Assembly: GCA_011109175.1 (NCBI GenBank) | Contig: RDEW01000102.1 | Coordinates: forward strand, 1 to 35,624 | Length of the DNA stretch: 35,624 nucleotides | Source: Dicyema japonicum | Taxonomy: Eukaryota > Dicyemida > Rhombozoa > Dicyemidae | Reading direction: 5' to 3' | Shown here: positions 21,785 to 31,854 of the stretch, piece by piece | How positions within the stretch are numbered: position 1 is the first letter of the stretch | Layout of the letters: every line of letters starts with the position of its first letter | Made by a program: the position numbers and the translations under genes | Notes under the pieces: generated by a model | What the model was told of the DNA's origin: nothing | Database searches by the model: none | The model's input: the letters and a program-made list of their open reading frames with translations, nothing else

Positions 21785-21870
21785 GGGTTAATAATAGTAA
21801 TAATCGAACCCGAACCTAAGTCACCTAACAAATATGCCACCTGGCCAGTGCCCTGAATGGCAGCATAAAG
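21785..21870 (-). mobile_element. SINE-1-like tRNA head
   Basis: The minus strand reads GGTGGCATATTTGTTAGGTG, then ACTTAGGTTCGGGTTCGATT, an A-box/B-box pair resembling the head at 18803-18752. No body follows. The sequence runs into ATT-rich tail DNA of the plus-strand copy. Confidence 0.5.
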
Positions 21871-22039
21871 AGATTCACTTAAGCATTTCTCCCAAACTAA
21901 ATTTGGGGAACTTGGGCAAGTCTACCTTGTGTAGTAAAAATGAAATTATAAAAATTGTTATAAGAAGGTAGTTGGCTGAGAACAGCAAAAAATTACTCTT
22001 TGAATCTTTCAAGATTTCAACATATGGTCCAAAAACTAA

Positions 22040-22395
22040 ACTTACTGCAAAAGAAAACAATACGTATGCTGGGACCACAATGTGGAACAAAATACTTCCC
22101 TGCTGACGGAATCTACAACTCGTAGATGTGTTTCCGGATTTCTCCGCTTTTGCGAGGAAGATGGACACCCACTAAGCCTCTCCGCAAAAGAAAATCGTTT
22201 GGCTAAGAAATTTCTTTCCCCAATCGGCTTCCTCTGTAAGGATCAAAGAAGGCATTTCCATTCGACAGTGGGAACAATGGAGACGCACAGGCTTATGATG
22301 GCACGTTTGGATGCGGGAACTGGGATCACCTTACTAGTTGACTTTACTTTTATCTTTCTTTCTCGTGATCCCGGGGTTGATAAATAAATAATAAT
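22040..22395 (+). mobile_element. C-type LINE 3' terminal piece
   Basis: A frame at 22082-22387 includes FLCKDQRRHFHSTVGTMETH, which aligns with FLCRNKRHFTNAVGSFED encoded on the minus strand at 31899-32081, and is followed by the shared 3' end. The non-coding end has GGGATCAC (22322-22329) and GTGATCCC (22365-22372) as an 8-bp perfect stem, then GGGGTTGATAAATAAATAA. The same end, intact or altered, occurs after both family C RT copies and at 8838, 29648 and 31855. It is probably the last codons plus 3' UTR of a LINE. Confidence 0.6.
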
Positions 22396-22588
22396 CCTTT
22401 CGAGCATTTTATTTTAACATGGAACAACTTCTTTCTAGCAAATTAGTTAACCTACACCCTCTCTCCTGAAAGAATAGTGCAGGCAGATCTCTCAACACAC
22501 ATCTTCTTTTTTTGAATCGGGAAACCTCTAGTCTAGGACGTCACTGCACCGACAACAAAAAAATTCTACGCGAAAGAAAATTAATATA
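22396..22588. other. Short gap, nothing recognised
   Basis: Mixed sequence between the LINE 3' end and the possible transposon end at 22589. No feature identified. Confidence 0.3.
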
Positions 22589-22760
22589 CAGTAACCCCCA
22601 TTAATCCGAACGTCTTTAATTCGAATTTTGTTTGATGAGAAAAATTTTGCATAGATTCTATACAAACAGACTTCAATAAACTGAAACTACATAATCCGAA
22701 TTCTGAAAGATATTTATTAAAATTTCGGATTGATTTATTTTGTATTTATCCTACATAAAA
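22589..22760 (+). mobile_element. Possible pogo/Tigger-type transposon end
   Basis: TA followed by CAGTAACCCCCATTAATCCG and AACGTCTTTAATTCGAA, with further ATAATCCGAATT and TTCGGATTGATTT motifs at about 22691-22735. A TA target and CAGT-starting terminal repeats with ATTAATCCGAA-like motifs are known for pogo/Tigger DNA transposons. I find no matching opposite end and no transposase, so this would be a fragment. Confidence 0.35.
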
Positions 22761-22829
22761 TTAAATTTTAATTTTAAATTTTCTAGTTTCACATGGTTGA
22801 AAGATGACCGAAGCTCACCGCAAAAATCA

Positions 22830-23915
22830 CTGAAAGGACTCCTGATAAACCGTTCCAGCATGGTTTCAAAAAGGATCGGTCTACAACATGCTTCTTCAGC
22901 TCTCTGACAAACTTTATTCACTCTGGATTTCTGTACAAGTCAAGAAACCAGAAAAATGTGTTATGTTCACTGGACATCCACAAAGTTTTTTACTCTTCCG
23001 AGAAAAAATTCTAACATGGAAAATCTACCAATCAGATATATCTGAAAAACCTCAAACTCTGGCTGGCTAACTTCCATAGTGGACGGAGAGGAAGAGTGTG
23101 CATTGGATACATTTGTCCTGTCACCTGTTTATTGGCAAATGCAGTACACAAGGGATCGCCGCTATCACCATTCTTATTCAACTTATTTACGGCTGACATT
23201 CCGATGCCGAATGGAGAAGACGACCTGCTTCTGGTCTATGTAGACTAGACCTCGTCTTAGCCTCACGGGATCAGAACATCCAAACAGCGACGGGAAGAAT
23301 ACAAGAACACCTCAATCGACTACTCGAGTGTTTAATGAAAATCGGATGTCATCAACACCGAAAAATCTGTTACAACTCTCTGTCGAACAGGACAATAGAA
23401 GTTACTGAGGAGGGAAGAGATTGCCTTTCAGTAAATGGCAAAAAATATTGGGTCTAACTTTCGATACGCACATGAACTTTACGAGACACGTCACTAACGT
23501 GCTGAACAAATGTGAGAATAAAATCAACCTTCTGAAATGCCTAACAGTTCTATGGAAAATTGGACATAGCTCTATACTTACTTAAACGCTCTACTCACAG
23601 TACATTGAACCATGCATTTCATATGCGTGTACTTCATGGGGATCACTGGCTTCATATACGAACATCCAGAAAATCTCCGATACCCATAAAAGGGCCTTTA
23701 AACTAAGCGAGAGATGGTACAGGGAAAACATTAAATCACCGACGCCCATGGACACTAATCGAAAATAAAAAATGGACACTAATGCCAAAAAGGAGTGCTC
23801 GCCCGCAACGAACTTGTGTAGGCTCAAGGGATCAACACCGAGCAAAGATGAGAGCCTTGATCCAATTCGTCGGGATCACTTTTTTTTAGTTTTTCGGTTT
23901 AACAGTGGTTTTTGA
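22830..23915 (+). pseudogene. Jockey-like LINE reverse transcriptase, family C copy 1
   Basis: Broken RT ORF. In order: FQHGFKKDRSTTC and VLCSLDIHKVF with the first catalytic Asp (22851-22995), WLANFHSGRRGRV (about 23062-23100), the GSPLSPFLFNLFTADIP block (about 23155-23205), LLLVYVD then a stop where the second Asp should be (about 23230-23247), LASRDQNIQTATGRIQEHLN after a frameshift (about 23259-23318), LGLTFDTHMNFTRHVTNVLN and KCENKINLLKCL (about 23450-23545), QYIEPCISYACTSWGSLA (about 23600-23653). These blocks and their order are those of Jockey/I-clade LINEs, whose nuclease is normally an upstream APE domain, absent here. The C-type GGGATCAC end starts at about 23873. Stops and frameshifts make it dead. 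Confidence 0.85.
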
Positions 23916-24275
23916 AATTAATTTTAATTTATATGACAGGAAATAACAGAATATTTTGAATATCTGATTATAATTAAAATGGAAGTACCAAAAAATTAAT
24001 TTTCTGGGTTATATAATGAGACGCCGTTCACTCAACATATGTCGAAAGTGGCTCCTATGTGATGAAACATCTCTGAGGGTGTTGTTCCCTTTTCATATCC
24101 TTTCAATACGTCGAATTTTAAATAAACTGCATTAAAGCGAGTGAATGTTTCATAAAAATAGAATCTTTAATAATATCATCAAAGAGCTTAGACTCTATAT
24201 AATTGAAAATTTTTCCATTTTTAATAGAGAGGATTTCATCCATGTAACGCTAGTTTGCGCCACGCGTCGAAAATT
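23916..24275. other. A+T-rich gap, nothing recognised
   Basis: Sequence between family C copy 1 and the insertion at 24276. No coding similarity seen. Confidence 0.4.
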
Positions 24276-24491
24276 CTTTCAATATAATAGACCTATATTT
24301 AACAAACAATAAAAAAAGTTAATATATTTATTAATCAACAACCTTCCTCGCCTGCCTGTTCGCCAGCCTCCTCAGGCAGGTTCGATTCTGGTTGCTGAAA
24401 CAACTCCGAGAGCGCATTGTCAAATTGAACCCTCTGCCCGTATGGCATCTCAGGGCTCTGCCTCCTATACTCCAGTGCTTTCAATATAATA
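24276..24491 (-). mobile_element. 188-bp insertion flanked by exact 14-bp repeat
   Basis: CTTTCAATATAATA occurs at 24276-24289 and 24478-24491, flanking 188 bases. Read on the minus strand the insert opens mid-frame and is open for about 47 codons (LEYRRQSPEMPYGQRVQF ... FQQPESNLPEEAGEQAGEEG, then Cys and TGA near 24340), followed by an A+T-rich 3' part containing AATAAA. Its codons are much less A+T-rich than the surroundings and there is no internal stop. This looks like a recent 5'-truncated retroposed 3' end of some gene or LINE. I do not recognise the protein. An 8-bp stem (24351-24358/24373-24380) lies within the coding end. Confidence 0.6.
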
Positions 24492-24559
24492 ATAAATAAT
24501 TTTTAAAAGTAAATTATAATTAAATTAAATAATTTATATATCGTAATTTTTCAACGTTT

Positions 24560-25492
24560 TTCGTGTTCGAATAAAAATTTTTGAAGATGAAGACGCCATG
24601 TTTTCTTAAGTGGACGAAGGGGACGTGTATGCCTCGGAGGACTGAAATCAGTCTCGCGTCTTCTCCAAACGGTGTCCCCCAAGGATCTCCTTTATCCCTT
24701 GCCTTTATCAATTTATACCTGGCCGACCTCCCGACATTGGAATCCAATAACGATGTTATACTCTCATATGCGGACGATATTGTTTTGGTTTCGCGTGATC
24801 GGGATGTCCAAAATGCTACAGAAAGATTACAAATAAACCCTGGACCGACACAACGCATGGGTAATGAAGAACCAACTTACGATAATTTCCAGAAAGTCGG
24901 TCACGTCTATGTTTACTTCGCACAAAAGGTTGGGGAAGATGACTGCCAAGTAAAAAATTGGACAACATTGAAATCCCCTTCACCAAATGTCAGAATCCTG
25001 GGCGTGACACTGGATACACACCTATGTTTGTCACACACGTGGCAGACATTGTTCTGAAGTGCGAGAATAGGATCAATTTATTAAAATGTTTATCTGGAAT
25101 ATGGAGACAGGTACCCACCCAGTCTTGATGAACATTTACAAACAATACATCGAACCATGCTTCTCGTACGCGTGTGATTCGTGGGGACCTTCATTATCAT
25201 GGACGAACACTAAGAAGATGAGGACGTTTAAAAGAAGGCTTTCAGAATGACGGAGCGGTGGTTTTGTGGGAGACACAGACCGGACCGACTACTTTGGAGG
25301 CCCTTATTAAACAAAACTCCGGCATGCAGGAAGGTGCCCTGCAAATACAGTCAGCCGCCCTGTACTAGCTTGTGTGGGTACGAGGGAGGAGCACCCGGAA
25401 AGAATGAGGATTTTGGCGGAGCGCATCGGGATCACGTGATAGTTAGTTTTGGTTTTACCGTGTCTTGGGTGTTAAATAAATAAATAAATTGA
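24560..25492 (+). pseudogene. Jockey-like LINE reverse transcriptase, family C copy 2
   Basis: C-terminal two-thirds of an RT of the same family as 22830-23915. A 158-codon frame (24581-25057) holds NGVPQGSPLSLAFINLYLAD (GVPQGSP at 24671-24691) and an intact YADD catalytic box at 24764-24775, then DIVLVSRDRDVQNATERLQ and ILGVTLDTHL. After a frameshift come KCENRINLLKCLSGIW and NIYKQYIEPCFSYACDSWG (about 25060-25185), the thumb-side motifs shared with copy 1. The 5' RT blocks and the APE nuclease are absent. The 3' end has GGGATCAC (from 25429) and a TTAAATAAATAAATAAATT tail ending about 25492. Better preserved than copy 1 but truncated and frameshifted. Confidence 0.87.
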
Positions 25493-26825
25493 GGTTCATG
25501 TTGTCATGTGATGCTATGTAGCTAATTGGTTAAAAATTACTCATTGCACATAATAATCAACAGCTTAGAGTACAAAATCATCAAAGTACATATTCTTCCT
25601 CCTCCGAGTTGCTGAAAAAGGATATCGAGCAGATATCTCTTGGATCTCGTCCTTGAAGAACACAACACAGGAATTTTAATGCCAGAAATTTTCCATGCTC
25701 TGTGGTATTATATCTCGTAGCAGATTGTAAGACTCGTCGTTCTAAATGACCCTCTTCAACACACTCGTACAGTTTTTACGATAATACGAATCCAACACCT
25801 CCCCGATCTTCTTGGTTTCAATCGAAATCCTCAAAAATATTTTAATTCCGAATAAGAAAGATATAAGCTATAATACGGTATATGGTGAGATTGATTTGGA
25901 AAGACTTCTTCGATTTGTGGTTCACTTGCCTCAGTATGGAATTATCATTTCTTTCTCCTGTGCTTTGCTTCGCCAAGGAGTTTGTAATGATTTCCCTACT
26001 TAAATCCCTGCTTAGGCAGAACTTGTATTTTATTAAGAACAGTCATTCTAATTAATCCAAAACATTAATTTAAGACTAATAATGGTCTAAACTGCTCGTT
26101 TCTTTTTTTCACTTATGTGGGAGTCCCAGAAGAAATTGCCAGTTCCGCATTGACGAATAACTGATGGCGGCTGAGACTGTTCTATCATCTAACAATTTAT
26201 CTCCATTTGTGATGACCTACCAGGTGATATAAAGTTTTTTTCTCTCGACACTCTTCTCACGAAAGGTCGGTTACCTAATCTAACACGTTCAATTAACATT
26301 TGCGAGTGCTGCTGTCTATTCAAGTAAATTGAATCTCATTTCAGATGGGGAATATCACGCAGTTGGGATGCGTCATTCTAACTCTATTTTTATATCCTTC
26401 AATGAGAAATCAGCAGGATATCTATAATTGTTATGCACAATCCAGCTTTACAAGATACAATAAAGGGTGAGATGTAGGGTCTGTTTGGACATATCCAACG
26501 GTAATTGCCACCTCGTTATGTATTTTCATCGCAATCTTACCGTTCTGGATATCATTTCATTCTTCGGACGGAAGAATGGTAATCTCACCAGTGATTTGGC
26601 CCAGGGAGATTGCAGGAAGATCCATTCAACAACTGTGTTGTTTGACGATAATTGATTTCCGCTGAAACTTCATCCTTCGGATTCAAACCCCCCAACTTTG
26701 AGATTCGATGTCATCAACGCTACCAAAGGCCTAGCTGGAATAGGATGCCTGATCTAAATTTATAAGTGAGCATAATTGATCGATGACCCTAGTATTAAAT
26801 ACTGAATTTATTTTAGAGCTCTCCT
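25493..26825. other. Gap, no supported gene
   Basis: Moderately A+T-rich. Frames at 25812-26003 and 26467-26655 (plus), and a stop-interrupted minus-strand reading across 26690-26110, look protein-like in places but have no family motif and stop densities near chance. No promoter or RNA gene recognised. Confidence 0.35.
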
Positions 26826-27022
26826 TTGTTCCATACACTATCAAATTTTCTGTTGCTGCAAAGAACCAGGAGGAGAGATACACTTGCTCATGCAGAAAAA
26901 CGTCAAACCGTCTTAAAGAAAGACACCAAGATCAAGTTCCATTCTAAGAATTTGCAAAGGTACTACCGTTCTACAGTTGGTAAATTGGAAGACCACATAC
27001 GTGTTTTGGACACTAAATAAAC
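26826..27022 (+). pseudogene. Possible C-type LINE C-terminal fragment
   Basis: A 64-codon frame ends with KNLQRYYRSTVGKLEDHIRV and a TAA. The R.F/Y...VG..E pattern resembles the C-terminal segments at 22150-22290 and 31899-32081, which precede the C-type 3' end. The terminal hairpin itself is not present here. Similarity is short, so this is tentative. Confidence 0.3.
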
Positions 27023-28049
27023 GACACTACAACCTGTCATTGTCTCTCCATTTTATGAAGTAAATAACTCCACGTCAATGCTTATGAAAGAATCTATAAT
27101 CTTTCCTACTTCATAAAAAATTATAAGAGGTAACTCCTATTGCGTGCTCAATGCAAGCGGGACATAATGGAGGCCAGTCATAATAACTTACTGTAAATTA
27201 TGCGTAATAAATTTTTTTTATTTAAAAAAATATTAAAATTCTAAAATATATAATTTTTTTCAATTGCTAATGTGACAGTCCGTAGATGTAACGGCGCAGT
27301 TGGTGCAACGCTTGCTAAAAATATTTTTTATTAATAAGCTCATTAGAAAACGACAAATATTTATAAAATTATATATAATAATAAGCTATAATTTAAAAAA
27401 ATATAGCGTGTCTGAATGGGTTTAGTGAGTCTCGACATAGAAACACTCGAAAAAATAAAGAATTCAAGACTTAATCCAAGCCAATTTGGGGTAGAAAATC
27501 TTGAATCTAGAGTGAAAAAGTTTAGGCTAAATCAATTAGCTAAATCTTTAATTTTGAAGATAATTATCTTTATTTAATTAGAAATCAAACTAAATTGAGA
27601 TTTTTTGCAAGGAAGAGGATGAGCTAAAGCTGAAGATATAGCCAGATTATTCCAAACTGTGTTCAGACTTTATTTTCTAACATTTCTAACATCTTTATGT
27701 TTCTCTCAACTTTTCTGGGTGAAACTCCATCAGGCAACCATAGTCTTCTCTCATTTGCCAAGTCTCTATGATAATGTTATTTTTAGGGTACCAGGAATCT
27801 CTTAGTGAGACATTCGCCGATACATCGAGTTGACGAGTCTAATTCTTCGACTCTGTCAGAAACGACTGCGTTTGTCTACGCAATTAGCAATAACTGCTAC
27901 ACTTGAAGTAAAAAAGTCGAATAGGGTGGTCTTTGGTATGTAGAAGTGATCTGAAAGTCATAGAGTAAAGCAAACAACTATCACCGTCAGCCATTATAAC
28001 ATACCCCCCAAATAAATAATGAAACGTGCATTTGTTAAACACACACATA
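27023..28049. other. A+T-rich gap, nothing recognised
   Basis: Includes very A+T-rich sequence at 27200-27400. No gene, RNA or recognised repeat. Confidence 0.4.
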
Positions 28050-28096
28050 ATCAAGTCAAAGTCTAACCGAGTCCTCATCAAGTCAAAGTCTAACCG
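28050..28096. repeat. Exact 20-bp direct repeat
   Basis: ATCAAGTCAAAGTCTAACCG at 28050-28069 and again at 28077-28096, 7 bases apart. A local duplication or slippage product. Confidence 0.85.
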
Positions 28097-29053
28097 CAGA
28101 AGGGCAATTTATTAAATGCGATGTACACTGACGACAACATCTCTACCAAAAATGTAGTACATCCAAAATAGCTGTTATTTTGCATATAATGCAAATAACG
28201 GACAAAATATTAACGTGACCAGATGATTCTACTTTGAGTAGTACGGATTAAAATTTTTATTGATTTTTATTTTTATTTATTAATTATACTAGTTTTTGAA
28301 TAAAATACTAACGTTTCATCATCTGTTATGCCACATTCAAATCAGGAAAGTCATTGATAGGTTAAGACTGTTATTAGAAAATATCCTGGTGAATTTTCTA
28401 CCAACTCAAAAATTTTCTAACAACAGCTTTCTATTGAATTTTTTATCTAATAAGCATAGTAAACAAGCATGTTTTTCATTTTTATCACTATTTTATAGCT
28501 GCAATTGTAAAAAATATCTGATTTTTATCATACCACCTACCGACTCTAGAATCATTAAGGTCACTAATGCTTACTCGATTATGATTTTCTTTGCATAAGC
28601 TGAACAGTAAAGTTTACAAAACTTGTTTAAGGGTATTGGATATTGTTTTGGAAATTTTCCATTAAAAATGGAAAAACAGCATATTAATCCATGCATCCAT
28701 GCATATACGGCTATTTGAAAAAAATATCCTTCTATCTATCAGGAAAAAATTTTTTATTGCTAAAATTATTACCTAAAGACTGAAATTTTTAACCTGAAAA
28801 CGTTTTTAATTGCATTATTCTATATTTTAAAAGAGTTTTGATTAGTTTTTTTCATATTTGAAAAAAAGTTTTTTCTAGATAAATTTTTCATAAAGTCAAA
28901 AATTGTCAAAATTTTGAATTTTTAAAGTCAATAAAGTCAATTTTTTAGGTCAAAATTTCGGATTTATAAAGTCAAAAAAATCGCCCTTGTTATCAGTTTT
29001 GTAGTGTGTGCAAGGAATTCATTCCTAAAAAAAGCAGAAAGACGGTATTTAAC
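28097..29053. other. A+T-rich gap, no supported gene
   Basis: T-rich sequence with many AAAGTCAA words around 28890-28980. The 100-codon plus frame at 28296-28598 is low-complexity Leu/Phe/Asn-rich translation with no family features. Confidence 0.4.
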
Positions 29054-29632
29054 ATCAAAGTCTCTGGATTCTGTGACTGGGGCGATAACAAGCTGTTCGA
29101 GGTGTTTGAACTTTAACATAGTGATCATATCGGTTCTGGTCTTCGAGGGTGGCAGCGAAAACTGGACTAGCTATGCTTTGTGGCTTTCGAAAACGAAGAG
29201 GGTGGGAGAGATGTGAGCAGGTGGCTCTATTTAGGCTATTTATTCTCTCAATGGAAAGGAAGTTGAAGGATTTGTCTTCAGAATTTACCGCAGTTATAAT
29301 CTACTGGACAGGGAACTTCATTTGATAGCATGTAGATAAAGGATTATGTCAAATATAAAGAACTCTGAAAAGTCGAAGATCTCAATTACGAAGAATTGAG
29401 GAGGACGATTAATAATAAGAAAATTTGCTTAAATGCACTGATGTTACGAGAGTTACAAAGATGGTTAACACTTTTGTAAATTTTTAGATTGCTGGTCATA
29501 CCCGACGTTATATTCACAAAGCCAATTCCAGTGGAATTGTCATTCGTCAATTTATCGATTTGAATTGCTATGGAATTTTCCTTGCGTATGATAATCTCCT
29601 TAAAGCTGTACTTTCTACCTTCGAAGTCATCT
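29054..29632 (-). other. Two adjacent unrecognised open frames
   Basis: On the minus strand 29632-29387 is open for 82 codons (no ATG start; includes RKENSIAIQIDKLTNDNSTG and ends with a hydrophobic FLLLIVLL stretch before TAA), and 29297-29054 is open for about 80 codons (includes SFNFLSIERINSLNRATC and EDQNRYDHYVKV). They lie in tandem on one strand in less A+T-rich sequence, so they could be exons or remnants of one gene. I recognise no family, and frames of this length are expected by chance in the window. The C-type tail of a SINE-like insertion ends just upstream, at 29648. Confidence 0.25.
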
Positions 29633-29647
29633 CAGTCATTTCCATTA

Positions 29648-29885
29648 TTTAATAAATTATTTATTTATTAACCCCGGATACACCGAGAAAGAAGTTAAAT
29701 AAGTGTATCCAGTTTCCACTTCTACAGAAACAGAGTCCATCCGGAATCAGCATAAAAGGTAAGACGTCCATTACATGCAGTTGTGGAAACCCCTCCAGTG
29801 GAGTGGGGAAGAGCAAATGATCCTTTTCGTGCCGGCCTGGCACTGGGCGTCACCTAGACAGTTGGATCACATGACACCACTCTAT
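29648..29885 (-). mobile_element. SINE-2-like head joined to C-type LINE tail
   Basis: On the minus strand the 5' part reads GTGGTGTCATGTGATCCAAC and GACGCCCAGTGCCAGGCCGG, like the SINE-2 copies at 8583 and 16155. The 3' part ends with GGATACAC, a 19-base spacer, GTGTATCC, then GGGGTTAATAAATAAATAA, the C-type LINE terminus with changed but still paired stem bases (29676-29683 with 29703-29710). A roughly 235-bp element with a LINE-derived tail fits a SINE. Confidence 0.55.
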
Positions 29886-29944
29886 TAGAAAGAGAGAGGA
29901 GGAACAGACAAGCAAGCAGAAACTTCAATCAATTAACCACGCAG

Positions 29945-30075
29945 CACCACATGGCGCCACGCGGCTAATTTTTCAATTGATATCAAAGTCAATAATTAAA
30001 TCGTTAGAATATTATTATTAAATTATATTTTGACTCTACATTAATCCTTGAATTGCCGCGTGTCGCCATGTGGTG
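29945..30075. repeat. 21-bp inverted repeat, MITE-like
   Basis: CACCACATGGCGCCACGCGGC at 29945-29965 is, with one mismatch, the reverse complement of 30055-30075. The 89 bases between are strongly A+T-rich. This resembles a small foldback or MITE-like unit. Half-copies of the motif lie near 5296, 8503, 16350 and 29868. Confidence 0.6.
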
Positions 30076-30094
30076 GTACGTGACTAGAAAAAAA

Positions 30095-30165
30095 AGAAAT
30101 GAAGATCATTCCTTGGTTCTACGATTAGTTAAAATTAACTTAAATTAAGTGTGTTTCCTGTCTAT
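30095..30165 (+). mobile_element. SINE-1, internal 3' fragment
   Basis: GAAGATCATTCCTTGGTTCT, ACGATTAGTTAAAATTAACT and AAATTAAGTGTGT match the SINE-1 3' half. The GTTCTTTACTTAA block is partly deleted and the terminal hairpin is missing. Confidence 0.6.
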
Positions 30166-30904
30166 TTTGATTTAAAAAATGTAATTATATTCTCATTTAT
30201 GTCCGAAAATTGCGTAAACTTAACAAATTACATTAAACAGACTGACATATGATGAGATAAAACAAACTTACAAATTTATAGTATTATTATTAACAAGCAC
30301 TGGCCGAGAAAACATAATATTAATTAAGTTTGCCTTGTGCCGTATTCCAAATCATCTTCTCTGCCTTGACCCTGATCTTCTGTTTTGCGCTATTTCTCTT
30401 AGGTAGTCCAGATCGTCCTTCGAAGTTATACATTGTGAAATAGAATTTTTTGAAAGAACAAAATTCTCAGAAGATATTATCAATGTTCTATGATTTAACA
30501 ACATTAAGTAAACCCACAGAAGTATGTTACAACATTTTCACCTTGATTTGTCTGATAATCAAATCGACATTAAAAATTTATCAGATTTGTGTCGAAATCT
30601 ACCAAATTTAACGAGTTTTCTCTTCAAAATGAAATCCAATTAATTTTTAGCTAAGATAGGTTACCATTCAATATTGTCTTTTTCAAAATAAACTCCAATT
30701 AATGTTTTAAAGTTTTAGACAAGTTTATGTAAAAACATCACGAGATATTTTACAATGTGATTGACATCTTTTGGTAACAAAGTGATTTTTAAATCTTATA
30801 AAAATTGGCTAGGTTGTAAATTGGAATCTAAAGAGATTTCAAATGATAATTTATCAATTTCGAATGGACTAGTTATCATTACGCTATCCTTTGATTCCCA
30901 AGGT
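30166..30904. other. A+T-rich gap, nothing recognised
   Basis: No gene or RNA seen. The 79-codon plus frame at 30761-31000 runs into the SINE-1 copy and is treated as chance. Confidence 0.4.
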
Positions 30905-31210
30905 CAGGGATATAAATACTGCACTTTACGAATAGCCATATTAGCTATTTTTCCTCCCAGGCAGGAAAAATACTATTTAAGTAAAGAACAGTTATCATAA
31001 CTAATATTTAGAAAAAAACAAAAGAATACTATCACTCCTTTTTTTGTTGGGTATGATTTCACAATGAGATGTTCACTGATAACTGAGTCACTCAAGCCAA
31101 AACATCGTAGATACGTGGAACCTTCAGCAGGAATGTACTGCAGCGAGATTAGAACTAGGACTATCAGACCTTTTGCCCGGCACGCGTTACGTTACACCAC
31201 CCGATCTACG
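30905..31210 (-). mobile_element. SINE-1, full-length copy
   Basis: Same order of parts as 18505-18803: a degenerate tRNA-like head with a B-box remnant (TAGTTCTAATCTCGCTGCAG), GAAGGTTCCACGTATCTACG, GTTATCAGTGAACATCTCAT, an A-rich joint, TGTTCTTTACTTAAATAG and a 3' end around AGCTAATATGGCTATTCG. About 300 bp. The 111-codon plus frame at 31064-31399 is a shadow of it. Confidence 0.65.
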
Positions 31211-31639
31211 CATCACTTATCAAAATATGGAGGAAAACAATTATATTTAATGATAAAATTTTTTTGTATGAAACTGAAAGAATCATCGAGCTTTGGACAT
31301 TTGCTGATCATAAAAATGTTGAAAAAAAGATTGATCCTATTTTTGGATAATATTATGGAAAAAAATGTGAGAATAAGGAGTATGTATATGATACTGTAAA
31401 TTTTGGTTTTGAATTAGTGAAGTTGGGAGTAAGGAAGCTGATTTAATGTAGGGGTTTCGTTTTCATTCGATGTCGAAGCTGTCAAATACTAATTTTCAAC
31501 CAAAAAAGCAGTAAAATCTAAATAATCGACTTGACTGATAGTGCATTAGGTTTGGAATAATAATTGCTCAAGTCTGTGAGTCACTATGAACAAGAGAACT
31601 TTGGAAAAAGAAAGAATATCCTTAATTCATCAAATAATT
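31211..31639. other. A+T-rich gap, nothing recognised
   Basis: No family similarity seen on either strand. Confidence 0.4.
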
Positions 31640-31730
31640 TAAATTTAAATAAATTTGTTGAACCAAAAATACTTTAATATCCAGAAAGACAAAATTCAGG
31701 TGATCTCGTTTTCTCTCAGCAGTCTTCGTA
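31640..31730 (-). mobile_element. Possible C-type LINE 3' end, diverged
   Basis: The minus strand reads ACGAGATCACCTGAATTTTG, TCTTTCTGG, then TTGGTTCAACAAATTTATTT. This follows the order of the C-type terminus (GGGATCAC...TTTCT...GGTT.AA.AAAT) but the right half of the stem is not preserved. Confidence 0.3.
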
Positions 31731-31854
31731 TGTTGGGACTCGAAGGAAGAGGCGTCCAAGGGAAACTTCTCTGTTGGTTGTTGACTAATGGTTCTTTTTG
31801 GATATAATTTAGGATTATATCTGGCGCCACCAGAGATGCTGAACCACATGACCC

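Noticed and set aside
28296-28598. 100-codon plus frame as a gene
   Set aside because: A+T-rich low-complexity translation without motif, neighbour or duplicate support. Frames of this length are expected by chance here.
29004-29216. 70-codon plus frame as a gene
   Set aside because: It overlaps a longer minus-strand open frame with more protein-like composition and is probably its shadow.
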